Origin: Conus ventricosus
Taxonomy: Eukaryota; Mollusca; Gastropoda; Neogastropoda; Conidae
Direction: 5' to 3'
Assembly (NCBI GenBank): GCA_018398815.1
Contig: CM031626.1
Span: forward strand, 41,971,701-42,035,700
Length of the DNA: 64,000 bases
Part shown: positions 1 to 10,239 of the stretch, in pieces
Numbering within the stretch: the stretch's first letter is position 1
How the letters are laid out: the number at the start of each line of letters is the position of its first letter
Translations under genes and position numbers: made by a program
Notes under the pieces: model-generated
Databases searched by the model: none
What the model saw: only the letters and a program-made list of their open reading frames with translations
Told to the model about the DNA's origin: nothing

Positions 1-289
1 TCCTGCGTATGTTGGATCAGAACAGGCGCCACTGAACACCACTGCAGTGACTCGGCGGCAGTGCGGTGTCTCCTCCGGTGGATTGCCTCTTGACAACTTG
101 ACATTGACTGCTCCCTGTGGATTGCCGGTGCCGGGGCTGCGGCGGGGCCGTCCGGGCTGTGGCTGTGGACAGGGTGTCGGAATGAGCGGCGTGGGTGCAC
201 TGCCTCTGGGTGGCGCAGAGGTTGGGACAGCAAAAAAAATAAATAAATAAAATGAATAAATAAAAAATAATAATAAATCAGTGCATTAC
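1..289 (+). repeat. Dispersed SINE-like repeat, truncated by the window edge
   Basis: The segment to about 235 matches the reverse complement of 30,055-30,235 and, more weakly, part of 29,090-29,330. It ends in an A-rich AAATAAAT-type tail (about 231-289), as expected of a retroposed element on the plus strand. The 67-codon open frame inside it has no recognisable domain and is not called as a gene. Confidence 0.5.
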
Positions 290-798
290 GGCTGGTGTAT
301 CATCCGTAGTGAATGGCGTGTTAAAAAAGCATGCATTATTGCTAATGTACAATCCGTATTAGTGGAGTGTCACCGAGTTCTTCTGAAATGAATTATGCAG
401 TATTGCTTACACACTAGCCGCAGATATGGCTCTAAGTATCATTCTGAAAGAGACCACAAATCACTTTTAGCGCACCGTACACAGTGGAATATTGCCATGT
501 ATTATCCTGAAGGAAAAAAAGGCATTACACGTTACTGGCTGTGGATAGATTAAGCACGATCAGGGAGAGCCGATGTGAAACTGCAGGGCAGTCGCTGTAA
601 TGCAAACGGCAGGCCGGAGGTTCCGGTCTCTGAGAGGAAAATTAGTCGACTGCACTTGTCTCTTTTTCTTCTCTCCTTTTACAAAGCATTTTTCTTTTTA
701 ATTCAAACTCTCGCCTCATAGGCTTCACACACAAAAACTATGACGAACAGGCAACGCATTAATTTCACCAAACGACGAGTAATACGATGGTGTCATAA

Positions 799-800
<2 letters not shown>
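290..800. other. Unannotated intergenic stretch
   Basis: No domain-bearing frame, repeat match or RNA gene was recognised here. The sequence is unique within the window. Confidence 0.5.

Positions 801-874
<74 letters not shown>
801..874. repeat. (CT)n-(AT)n compound microsatellite
   Basis: About 40 bases of CT dinucleotides run directly into about 33 bases of TA dinucleotides. Confidence 0.95.
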
Positions 875-879
<5 letters not shown>

Positions 880-986
880 AAAAGTAAGGTTTAAAACTAT
901 CTACAGCGCTGTTTCATGCAATGCAATCATCAGGATGTGTTGGGTCTGTGCTGCCGGTGTTTTATAACTGCTTGTGTTGTCTGTCA

Positions 987-1628
987 TCACGTGCTGTCTG
1001 TGTTTTTCGTGTGTTTCTGGTTCTTGTTCACTGATAGGAATTTCCACTTGTGCCTGCAGTTGTTAACCATTTCTATCCTAGTATTTAAAGTTGCCAGTTG
1101 TGGTTTGCATAGTATTATGTGCTTTTCTGTTGAGCATAGGTTACATCTTTTTGAAATGTTGTTGTATGGTGCTGCTCTTTCTATGATTTTCCAGGATATA
1201 TTGTATTCTATCTTTTTCTCTTTGAGCTTCCAGATGTATTTACTCAATTCTGTTTGGTTTTTGTATCTTTCTTTGTTAAATGACTGTTTGTGGTTTGCAT
1301 ATCTAGTTTTAAATTGGTTTTCAGTGATACCTATATATGTTTCTTCTGCGTTCTCTGATGTTACAGTGGCTTGGTACACAATGCTGTTGTAGAGGCATTT
1401 GTTGCTCAGAGGGCACTGTTCTTTCTTGATACAGTTGCAGGATTTCCTTTCATCACCCTCGTTTTTCTCTGTACTGCTTTTCATTTTGTGTTGAATCAAT
1501 GATGTTTTTAAGGTTGGGCATACATGAGTATGATAATTTGATGCTGTTTTGTTGAATATCTTGGATAATTTGTGCTCTTTTGGGAATGATGATGTTAGGA
1601 TTCTAAAGAATTCGGTTGAGCATTTTTT
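987..1628 (-). pseudogene. Penelope-like element endonuclease remnant (GIY-YIG)
   Basis: The frame is open from 1628 to a stop at 987, beyond the first ATG at 1499. It holds the linker of Penelope-like elements (HTHVCPTLK near the start), a Cys-containing block CNCIKKEQCPLSNKC, then the GIY-YIG core with YQATVTS followed by TYIGITENQFKTRYANHK. This endonuclease nicks target DNA for retrotransposition. No reverse transcriptase precedes it: the reading frame meets a stop and then an AT microsatellite at 1662-1735, so the copy is 5'-truncated. It differs clearly from the Penelope copies at 37-40 kb and resembles the branch with a Cys-rich linker. The assignment rests on motifs read by eye. Confidence 0.85.
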
Positions 1629-1659
1629 TTAAATCTCTGCTGGTATTCACTACCATTGT

Positions 1660-1661
<2 letters not shown>

Positions 1662-1731
<70 letters not shown>

Positions 1732-1735
1732 TCAA
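1662..1735. repeat. (AT)n microsatellite
   Basis: Almost pure TA dinucleotides with one phase break. They truncate both the Penelope remnant on the left and the repeat arm on the right. Confidence 0.95.
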
Positions 1736-1945
1736 TTATACACAAAGCTTGTTCTTATGTCTTTGATTGAAGAAAGGAAAAAAAAGGGGGGGGGGGGATT
1801 AAGCATTCCCATCTGCAGTGGTCGATAATTCTGCCTAACAGTATGTGCTTGAGTGGGGAAAAATTTAAATAAAATTATTAATGCTTCTCAAATGAGCCTT
1901 CCGCAAGCTTATAGACTCCAAGGGGGAGACAATCTCCAATGGGGA
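1735..1945 (-). repeat. Left, inverted copy of a MITE-like repeat
   Basis: The reverse complement aligns along nearly its whole length with 7683-7888. Shared blocks include GATTGTCTCCCC, CTATAAGCTTGC, CACTCAAGCACATACTGTTAG, ATCGACCACTGCAGAT and TATAATTGAATAT. The terminal inverted repeats seen in the right copy are absent here, so this copy is truncated. An internal G-run at about 1787-1798 is a length difference between the copies. Confidence 0.8.
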
Positions 1946-2112
1946 TGAAACTCTCTAACATGTAACTCCTGGTCAGATACCGATATTTCGAAACCTGATT
2001 GTTTTCTCCTCAGTGACCGCGGAAAGTGGTAATTTGACTCCTCTCCCTTTTTTTTGGTTTTAAGAAGAATGCTATCCCAGAAAAAGGCTGGTGTGCAGTA
2101 GGCCTACTGTAG

Positions 2113-2324
2113 TGATAAGTCTGCCTACCTGACTTGTGATGGTAGTCTTCTTGGTCCTAGTCGCTGTCTCAGTTGCCTCTCCGCTCCCTGGATTGTCTGC
2201 GTACTCCGCACTCGACGGTTGGTCCCCCAAAAGCCCCGGATCCCGAAGTCTCGTGTATTGTGGTCGTTGATGTGGGCGTTACCCGATATGGTAATCGAGC
2301 TTGACTACGAGTCCGTACTTATCA
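2113..2324 (-). repeat. 3' LTR of the gypsy element
   Basis: A 212-bp LTR with 8-bp perfect inverted ends. It matches 7251-7463 except for a one-base shorter C-run and two substitutions. Confidence 0.93.
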
Positions 2325-2336
2325 TCTCCCCCTTCG
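2325..2336 (-). promoter_or_regulatory. Polypurine tract of the gypsy element
   Basis: On the minus strand CGAAGGGGGAGA abuts the LTR start TGAT directly. This is the expected position and composition of a plus-strand priming polypurine tract. Confidence 0.75.
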
Positions 2337-2721
2337 TTCAAACTGAGTACTGGGTTATCTAGTCTAGCTGAAGCTGCTTTTCCATAATAAAGTTCTGCAC
2401 TGATGTCTTTCATGAGCTTAAAGATTCAGCCTGATTGCCATGATAACATAATTCCAATGAATCACATAAAATGTTCTGCAACCAATGTCCCCCCTACAAA
2501 ACAATAAGGCTTGTGACTGTTATCACTAATTGTTCAACAAGGTTTTCTCACTACCTGTGAGTACCTTGAGCTCTCACTACTTGTGAGCCTTTCCCATCTT
2601 CTATTTACATTTGGAGTGGTACTCCTAAAATGTTCTGTAACCAAATGAGTACCACTCCTGTCTTCCTGGTGTTCTTTATAAATTGAGCTTCTCCACCGGT
2701 TTTCTTACCGGGTGGATCTTC

Positions 2722-3559
2722 TCAATGTTGGAGGAGAATGATCATTCTGAGTCGAGTCTTCTCTATGTCCCTCCGACATATGGAGTTCTGGTTGATTTGG
2801 AAGCGTGGCTGTCTCTCTGCTGATACCATCATCCTCTGATCTGGATTGTGAGCCCTTTCTTCTGTGCTTGTCACTATTGCTTCCTTTTCTGACATGCTTT
2901 GGTTAAGAGTTGGGTTCTGGTTTGTCATTTCTAATGGTGCTTCCGGCGTGGATAAAAAGTTTTCCTGGTTTTGTTCGGTTGCGTGTCGTTCTCTTTCAGC
3001 AATGTCTTTTCTGTTTTCCAGCACTGTGTTTGCTAGTTTGAAATGGCTGGCATCTCTGTGGATCTCTTTATTGTCGTAAATCCTCCTGGCTCTTATGCTG
3101 GATCCGCTGATCTGGACAACCACATAGAATGATGGTTCATACGCTGTTGTTAGTTTGGTTTGCTTCATCTGTCTTACCAGAACATGGTCTCCGATGATGA
3201 AGTGTCGTTCGGTGCATTGGGTGTCTGCGTGTTTCTTCATTTTTCAGCTTGTACTGGAGATCCTTGTCAGCAATGTCGCTCTTGTCATTCTGTTTTTCTT
3301 CTAGTCTTCTGGCGATACTGTTGTCGTAATCCACTTTTGTCCTCACCTCTCTGTTCATCAAGGCCCTGTAAGGACTTGTCTGTGTTGCTGGGTGTGCTGT
3401 CGACCTGTAACCCATTAACATTTTCTGGATTGCGATTTCTGAGTTCTCCTTTGTTAAGTGTGCAATCTGCTCAGTTTTATTCAGGTTTCTCATGAAGCTT
3501 TCAGCCTCTCCATTTGCTCTCGGGTGTGCAGGTGTTACTTTATGGTGTTTTATCCCCAA
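2722..3559 (-). pseudogene. Gypsy integrase, C-terminal half of core and tail
   Basis: Two overlapping minus-strand frames (3137-3559 and 2722-3240) carry the end of the integrase core. IKHHKVTPAHPRANGEAESF contains the last catalytic acidic residue (Glu in ANGEAE), followed by the YRSTAHPATQTSPYRALMNR block. The second frame has the C-terminal DNA-binding segment (IIGDHVLVRQMKQTKL, then RRIYDNKEIHRDASHFK). The frame change between them and the gap to the upstream integrase part show that the gene is broken. Known role: the integrase inserts the element's cDNA into the genome. Confidence 0.85.
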
Positions 3560-3723
3560 TTCTTCCGTGAATCGTTGGAATTCTGCTGAATTGAATGGGG
3601 GTTTCCATTATCCGTCTCAATTCTCTTGGGTATGCCATGGTTTGCCATTATCTTCCACATGGTTTGATGATTGATTTGCATGACGTTGAGTATACGCGTT
3701 CTACTTCCGCATATCTGGTTCTT

Positions 3724-4635
3724 TTATCTATTACGCCCAAAGTTGTAATGACCGTCTGCATATGGTCCGCCAAAGTCCATGGAAAGTGTGTGCCATGGTT
3801 GCTCTGGAATTGGGTTCACCTTGACTGGTTCTGGTCTTGTCTGCTTTGTGGTGACTTGGCACTCGAAACATTCGCCTACAGTGCTTTCTATCATCTGATT
3901 CATTTTTGGGAACCAATACTTCTCCCGCATCATTTGCTTCATCTTGGTCATTCCCAGGTGTCCTAAGCTGTGTCCTGATTGAATGACTTTCTTCTGCAAT
4001 CCTCTTGGAATCACAATCTGTGATAGTCTGAAAATCAATCCTTCTGCCATGAAAAGGTCATCTTTGATTGATAAGAAGGGTTGTATGTCTGGATCTCTTC
4101 TATGGATCTCCCAGTCACCTTTGAAGATGCGTTCTTTCACCTTCTGCAGTTGTTCATCTTTGAGAGTTTCTGATTTGATCTTGTCCACCACGATTGTGTC
4201 TGACTGGATGATTGTCTTGATAGCTGCTTCTGCTGAATCTGTCTCTTCGCTATCTGTTGTCCTTGGTAGTGGATGTCTGGATAAGAAATCCAAGGGATCT
4301 GCTGCGTCTTTGCCTGGCTCATAAACTATGTCATAGTCTACGTCTTGTAAGCTCATAACCCACTTCTCTATTCTTGGCGGTAGCTTTGCGCTCGGCTTGC
4401 TGAACAAAGGAATTAGTGGTTTGGGGGATGTGATGATCTTGAATCTCGGTGCTCCTAGCAAGTAAATCCCCAATCTGTTCTTTGCCCATGCGACTGCCAA
4501 AGCGTCCTTTTCTGTTTGGCTGTATCTTGTCTCGGTGTCTGTGAGTGATCTGCCCGATGAAATGGACCGGTTTTTACTCCCTTTCTGTCTCCTGGAACAG
4601 TCCCGCTGATAAACCTTCATGGAAGCTAGCTTCAC
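3724..4635 (-). pseudogene. Gypsy RNase H C-terminal part and integrase N-terminal part
   Basis: A 303-codon frame. It begins in the RNase H region (TETRYSQTEKDALAVAWA, then FKIITSPKPLIPLF). At the position where family members usually read TDHKPL it reads TSPKPL, so a catalytic acidic residue appears lost. PPRIEKWVMSLQDVDYDIVY and DAADPLDFLSRHPL end the RNase H/connection. An HHCC zinc-binding integrase domain follows (HSLGHLGMTKMKQMM, then CFECQ), and MDFGGPYADGHY carries the first core Asp. The frame ends before the rest of the core. Confidence 0.88.
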
Positions 4636-4638
4636 ATC

Positions 4639-5595
4639 TCAAGATGATAGGTCTTCTGGATCAAAGAACGCCATTGTACTGTCATTTGTTAAGCTCTTCT
4701 TCAATCTTCTGAATGCTTCCTCTTGTTCTTTTCCCCAGTGGAAGGTTGTGTCTTTGTGTGTCAGTTTCCTCAGTGGCTCTGTCAACACTGCATATCTTGG
4801 AATGAACTTTGATAGGTACCCTGTCATTCCCAAAAAGCTTCGCACGGCCTCTTTGCTCTCTGGTGCTGTGCATTCTTTGACTGCTCTAACTTTCTCTGGA
4901 AGGGTTTGATGCCATCATTCGTGAATCTGTATCCAAAGAAATCTAATTCTTGACTCCGAAGAGACATTTCTGTTGGGTTGAACGTCACCCTGTATTCGGC
5001 TGCTCTCTGCAATACCTGTTCGAGCGTTCTGTCATGTTCTTCTGCAGTTCTTCCGCCGATGAGGATGTCATCTCTCTGGTTCAGGCAGTGAGGAATATCC
5101 CCAAATATCTTGAAGACTGCTTCATCGAATACGTCTTGTGACGATTTGGCTCCGAAGATTAGTCTTTTTGGGGCTTATGTTCCCCCAGGGTGTGCTGAAT
5201 GTTGCAATAGCTCTTGAATCTTCATGCAGTTCCAGTTGGTTATACCCTTGATTCATATCCAACTTGGAAAAGATCTTGCAATCATGAAATTTGTGTGTGA
5301 AGTCCTCCACAATCGGAGCTGGTGCTACCCTGTACCTTTCCATGCTGCTGTTTGGAATCCGAAGGTCCACACTTGCTCTGATCATGTGTGCCCCTATCTT
5401 CTTCTCTGTGGTATTCTTGTGCTTTGGCTTCAGCTGGACCACCAGTGGTGAGCACCAGGTGATTGGCTCATCCTCTGGGACTCTCTCGAATAGATCCTCT
5501 TTTATACATGTGTCCAGCCATTCCTTCAGTGGTTCTTGTAGGTAATAGGGAACAGTTCTTGGCTTCTGGGCTACTGGTACAGTGTTTTCTTTCAT
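4639..5595 (-). pseudogene. Gypsy reverse transcriptase, frameshifted
   Basis: Minus-strand frames at 5122-5595, 4824-5140 and 4639-4845 together span the palm and thumb. The first holds WCSPLVVQLKPK, RASVDLRIPN, then FSKLDMNQGYNQLELHEDSR with the first catalytic Asp. The next segment reads GDIPHCLNQRDDILIGGRT, so the usual YxDD box is QRDD, which keeps both aspartates. A later frame reads MRSFLGMTGYLSKFIPRYA, typical of the thumb. At least two frame changes separate these parts. The enzyme would copy element RNA into cDNA, but this copy cannot encode it intact. Confidence 0.88.
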
Positions 5596-5746
5596 GTGGA
5601 ACTTAGCTTGGACCCTTTGATCTTGCCTACTCCTTGAAACACTGTCTTGTGATTTTCTAGTAAATCAGTTCTAGAGATGTGTGTCTTTTTTATTCTGTGC
5701 TCATTAGGTTCCTTTAATGAACCATCTGGTCTAATTTCTAACATGC

Positions 5747-6434
5747 CTAGCTCTCTAGCGTCTCTTTGCTTAAGAGAGGAGGTGAATGAATGTTTTCATC
5801 AATGACTATGAATCTTACTTCTGCTCCTCTGGTAGCATTTCTGACTGTGGCTGTAAATTCACCCTTTACAGGTAAATTACTTGACAGTGTCTTCAATGTC
5901 ACTGGTGTCTCCTTCAGCTTCACCTTGCATTCTGATCTGTTCTCTAAGGCTTTAAACTGATGTTTGTCCATGATGTTTTTCGTCAGCTCCGCTATCAGGT
6001 TCAGCTCTCATGAAAACATTGTTGACTTGAACCTCAACTGTTTTGTCTTCATATGTCTTCTTGACTTGCTTTACAGGTTTCAGGTAAACGAATTCTTGAT
6101 CTGATGAAATGTTGCTTTTGTCACCCTCTTCTGAGCTGGAATCTGATTGAGAATAGGTTTCTGTTCTTTTTACATGTCTGTTCTTGAACTTTTGCTGACC
6201 TGCATACTGCTGCAAAGTGGTGTAACTTGTTACATTTCTTACATCTCTTGCCGTTATGTGGCATCCTTCACCTGGCTTGTGTGAATCTCTCTGTCCACAG
6301 TAACCGCATGGTGTCTTGTAAAGCTTTCTTGCTGCTTTGTGTCTTTCTTGTTCGAAGGGCTTGAATTTAGGTCTATCTCTTATTTTTGATCTCTGCTCTC
6401 TTCTCTCTACTTTTGCGACTGACTGTCTTTCCAT
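5747..6434 (-). pseudogene. Gypsy nucleocapsid end and aspartic protease
   Basis: The frame at 5952-6434 has a zinc-knuckle-like CGYCGQRDSHKPGEGC, a variable acidic stretch (QSDSSSEEGDKSN) and then RAEPDSGAD, the DSGA signature of retropepsins. The frame then shifts to 5747-5971, where the protease fold appears to continue (VRFIVIDENIHSPPLLS). The shift directly after the active-site motif disrupts the enzyme in this copy. Confidence 0.75.
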
Positions 6435-6968
6435 GTCTTCCAGTTGTAATGTGGTTTCCTCATCTTGAGCTGCTTCTAATAAGAACTTGGTAAGGTTATC
6501 TTCTTTGAAATTGCTTTTTTATGATGTGCTTATTCCTTGTGGTTTGGATTAAATGTTCCAGAATCCTATCATCTTCTGTGTCTCCAAATTCACACTCTTT
6601 AGCTTTCTCTCTGAGTCTTGTAGAGTATGAATTAATTGATTCTCCCGAGTTCTGTCTCATCTTCAAGAACTGGTATCTTGCATGCTGTTTATTCTGTTTT
6701 GGCTTGAAGTGGTTGTTCAATTTCTCCCTCAACCGGGTGTATGCATCAGCCCCTTCTACATTTGGTAAGCTTTTTGCTAAGCGACAACCTCTGCGCCTCC
6801 GTAGATCAACAAAGCATCACTTTTGTCTTCTACTTCTGTAATCTTGAAATATCTGAACTCTCTCTCTATTTCCTCTAGCCAATCTTCCCATGCTTTAGCT
6901 GTATGCAGAGGATTGTCAGGGATGACAAAAGGTCTTGCTCTGAGGTGTCGGTTTGATGCCTCTGCCAT
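6435..6968 (-). pseudogene. Gypsy Gag (capsid) remnant
   Basis: The start at 6968 (MAEASNRHLRARPFVIPDNP) lies about 280 bases inside the 5' LTR, as expected for gag. WEDWLEEIEREFRYFKI and, after a frame change, QNSGESINSYSTRLREKAKE and LEHLIQTT are typical Gag capsid patterns. A frameshift near 6777 separates the N-terminal part from the rest. Confidence 0.75.
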
Positions 6969-7232
6969 GACGATATAGAAACTCTAAATCTAGAAAGTAA
7001 CTGAGTTTTCTCTATGCTGATTGACAGAATCTCTAGATCTAGTGTACTGATAACTGCTTGTTATTCCTACCACCGTTTATCTTGAATCTGTAAAAACCCA
7101 GCAAGGTCACGAAAACAGTAACGTAATCACAATCTAGATCTAGAATCCATTGATTTTCCAACGTCACGCACGTCTGCTAACATTGATTCATTGCAGCTTA
7201 CTAACCCAGCACTCTAGGGATCGATATTCTTT

Positions 7233-7250
7233 GTTCATCCTCGTCGCCAT
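7233..7250 (-). promoter_or_regulatory. Primer-binding site region of the gypsy element
   Basis: On the minus strand the LTR end is followed by A and then TGGCGACGAGGATGAAC, the usual place for a tRNA 3'-end complement beginning TGG. The priming tRNA cannot be named from this window. Confidence 0.55.
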
Positions 7251-7463
7251 TGATAAGTCTGCCTACCTGACTTGTGATGGTAGTCTTCTTGGTCCTAGTC
7301 GCTGTCTCAGTTGCCTCTCCGCTCCCTGGATTGTCTGCGTACTCCGCACTCGACGGTTGGTCCCCCCAAAAACCCCGGATGCCGAAGTCTCGTGTATTGT
7401 GGTCGTTGATGTGGGCGTTACCCGATATGGTAATCGAGCTTGACTACGAGTCCGTACTTATCA
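7251..7463 (-). repeat. 5' LTR of the gypsy element
   Basis: A 213-bp LTR followed by TGTAG, the right-hand copy of the target duplication. It would contain the promoter for the minus-strand transcript. Confidence 0.93.
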
Positions 7464-7646
7464 TGTAGTATGTTTGTTGAGTTTTCAAAAAACCAACCAA
7501 AGGTGCCACCTAAGAAGCAAAGAAAATCATGAAAGAGCAAACAAGCTACATTTTCTTGTGAAAAGTAGAAAAATATAAAAAGATATCCTCTTAAGACACA
7601 AGTGCTGAGGGCCAGTTCTTAGAATGAATCCACAAGGGACTAAATT

Positions 7647-7966
7647 ACAATAAACTAATAAATTCCAAGTATAAGTACCGAGCAGATTGTCTCCCCTTGG
7701 AGACTATAAGCTTGCTGAAGGCTCATTTTGAGAAGCATTTATTTTATCTTTCCCATTCATCCACTCAAGCACATACTGTTAGTTCAGCAGAGTTATCGAC
7801 CACTGCAGATAGGAATGATTATCTCCCCCTTTTTCTTCAATCTAAGACATAAGAGCAAGCTTTGTTTATAATTGAATATTTCTTGCAGTCATTGCAACAC
7901 CAAGCTGCTCTGTAAGTTGCTGGAATGGTGCTCGGTACTTATCCTTAGAATTTATTAGTTTATTGT
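7647..7966. mobile_element. MITE-like element with 37-bp terminal inverted repeats
   Basis: Positions 7647-7683 and 7930-7966 are inverted repeats that match except for about two bases. They start ACAATAAACTAATAAATTC and end AAGTACCGAGC. The element is 320 bp, has no coding capacity, and its interior is shared with the inverted copy at 1735-1945. No clear target duplication was found, and the right end runs directly into a CA microsatellite. The superfamily is not identifiable. Confidence 0.75.
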
Positions 7967-7967
<1 letters not shown>

Positions 7968-8005
<38 letters not shown>

Positions 8006-8055
8006 ACACACACACACACACAACACACACACACACACGTATGGAGGGGAGAGAG

Positions 8056-8130
<75 letters not shown>

Positions 8131-8136
8131 TAACAA
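7968..8136. repeat. (CA)n and (GA)n compound microsatellite
   Basis: CA dinucleotides to about 8038, then GA-rich sequence from 8046 to 8131. Open frames across it on both strands are artefacts of the dinucleotides. Confidence 0.95.
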
Positions 8137-8830
8137 TTTCAATCACAATAGTTTAATTCTAGTCCTCAATACTGTAAACATAAGTACACGTAAACAAATG
8201 GCTGATTACTTAAATGACATGCAATAAATCTGGATTTTCCTCTCTGTGTATAAATGAACAGAAATTGTGCATGTCTACTTCTCGTATAACAGTTGCAGTT
8301 TCGCTGCACAACAAACGATTGTATCAACCTCGAAGCAGCTGATAAAGTCCATGAGCAGTGAGCGAACCGCTATATTCATAATGAAGTGGATAAGAAGAAA
8401 TGTGCAAACCAAGACATCGTTCATCAACACTATGCATGTACCCAGACGTCGCTGACAGACTGCCGCACGAGGACAAACCTCCCACCCATTCCCCTTGACT
8501 TCATCACCTTCACTGTGAATACCAAGCTTGCCTCTCCTCCAACACTGCCGCAAGGCAGACACAGATGCATTTCTGGTTAGGGTCTGGAACACACCATCAT
8601 GTCAGCATGCCTTTTTATACCCTTGGCAGTCCATGACGTTTTGAAGCTTCCCAAAGGTAGAAGAAATAGTCTTTGTCTATTCATAACGCCCATGCGTTGA
8701 ATAGATTTGATTGTAACCCCCGACAGCTCCCACTCCGCCCCCACCCCCACCCCCTCCCACTTTCCCGGCCCTAAAGACTGTTATTTAACTGACTTCAGAC
8801 AAATCCTTGAGCCAGTTGCTGCACTGTTCT
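8137..8830. other. Unannotated unique sequence
   Basis: No recognised coding, RNA or repeat feature. The open frames of 62-105 codons in 8267-8592 lie on opposite strands over the same bases and have no known motif. Confidence 0.4.
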
Positions 8831-9668
8831 GTTTACCACAGACCTGACGTTGAACTGACTATCATGCAGCTTACCACAGACCTGACGTTGAACTGATTAC
8901 TATGCAGCTTACCACAGACCTGACGTTGAACTGACTATCATGCAGCTTACCACAGACCTGACGTTGAACTGACTATCATGCAGCTTACCACAGACCTGAC
9001 GTTGAACTGATTATTATACAACTTACCACAGACCTGACGTTGAACTGACTATCATGCAGCTTACCACAGACCTGACGTTGAACTGACTATCATGCAGCTT
9101 ACCACAGACCTGACGTTGAACTGACTATCATGCAGCTTACCACAGACCTGACGTTGAACTGACTATCATGCAGCTTACCACAGACCTGACGTTGAACTGA
9201 CTATCATGCAGCTTACCACAGACCTGACGTTGAACTGACTATCATGCAACTTACCACAGACCTGACGTTGAACTGACTATCATACAGCTTACCACACACC
9301 TGACGTTGAACTGATTATATACAACTTACCACAGACCTGACGTTGAACTGATTATTATGCAGCTTACCACAGACCTGACGTTGGACTGACTATCATGCAG
9401 CCTTCCACAGACCTGGCGTTGAACTGAATATTATGCAACTTACCACAGACCTGACGTTGAACTGAATATGATACAACTTACCACAGATCTGACGTTGAAC
9501 TGAATATCATGCAGCTTACCACAGACCTGACATTGAACTGAATATCACGCAGCTTACCACAGACCTGACATTGAACTGAATATCACGCAGCTTACCACAG
9601 ACCTGACGTTGGACTGATTATTATGCAACTTACCACAGATCTGACGTTGAACTGATCATTATACTGCT
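8831..9668. repeat. 38-bp minisatellite, about 22 units
   Basis: The unit begins CTTACCACAGACCTGACG and contains TTGAACTGACTATCATGC. The central units are nearly identical, while units toward the right carry more substitutions (TATTATGCAAC, TATCACGCAGC). Array edges are usually the most diverged part of a minisatellite. Confidence 0.95.
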
Positions 9669-9825
9669 TGCAGTGTTTGTAACGTCTTGACGCATTTATA
9701 CGTCATTACACCCAGGTACTGATCCTCGTCTTCTAAATGAAAATTTAAATCCTGGCAGTTTTTTTTTTATATTGGCATTAGCAAGAACTCGAGTTTCGTG
9801 TCTTTGTTTACTGTTTTGGTAGAAT

Positions 9826-9830
<5 letters not shown>

Positions 9831-9898
<68 letters not shown>
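9831..9898. repeat. (GA)n microsatellite
   Basis: About 34 uninterrupted GA units. Confidence 0.95.
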
Positions 9899-9902
<4 letters not shown>

Positions 9903-10239
9903 GGGGTGATGGGTTGGGAAATGAGGGGGGTGGGCTTGGGGTTCACTCACTGCATTCCTGTTTGGTACTGAATCAGCGCACTATTATGCTAACAGAAAGG
10001 CAGAGGTATACATGTAGTCAGGTTTCACCCAGAAATAGCCTCTGATTAAAAAAAAAAAATTAATAAAATTAAAAAAACGTCCATTGCTGTGCTCATGTTC
10101 ATCCCTCACCACCCACAGGCTGGGCAGCTCAAGGTCCCATGCAGCTAGACGTTGGCCAGGTCCACGCGCCAGCAGTCGGCAGTGTCCAAGACGTCTGGTG
10201 GTGACGCCACTACAAAGCTCGCTTCCAGCCACAGCTTCT

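Larger units (their letters stand above)
2113..7463 (-). mobile_element. Ty3/gypsy LTR retrotransposon, structurally complete
   Basis: Two direct LTRs (2113-2324 and 7251-7463) differ by two substitutions and one base of C-run length. Each begins TGATAAGT and ends ACTTATCA, and the element is flanked by the 5-bp target duplication TGTAG (2108-2112 and 7464-7468). Coding runs on the minus strand in the order gag, protease, reverse transcriptase, RNase H, integrase, which is the Ty3/gypsy order. A primer-binding region lies beside the right LTR and a polypurine tract beside the left LTR. The internal frames are broken in many places although the LTRs are nearly identical. So either a defective copy was mobilised in trans or the assembly carries indel errors. 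No envelope frame is visible. Confidence 0.93.

Noticed and set aside
916..1392. 158-codon hydrophobic plus-strand frame
   Set aside because: It is the antisense of the Penelope endonuclease; the minus strand carries the GIY-YIG motifs.
7965..8156. His/Thr and Arg/Glu-rich frames
   Set aside because: They are dinucleotide repeat translations.
8831..9668. CRISPR-like array
   Set aside because: There are no unique spacers: the whole 38-bp period is repeated. The genome is eukaryotic and no cas genes are present.
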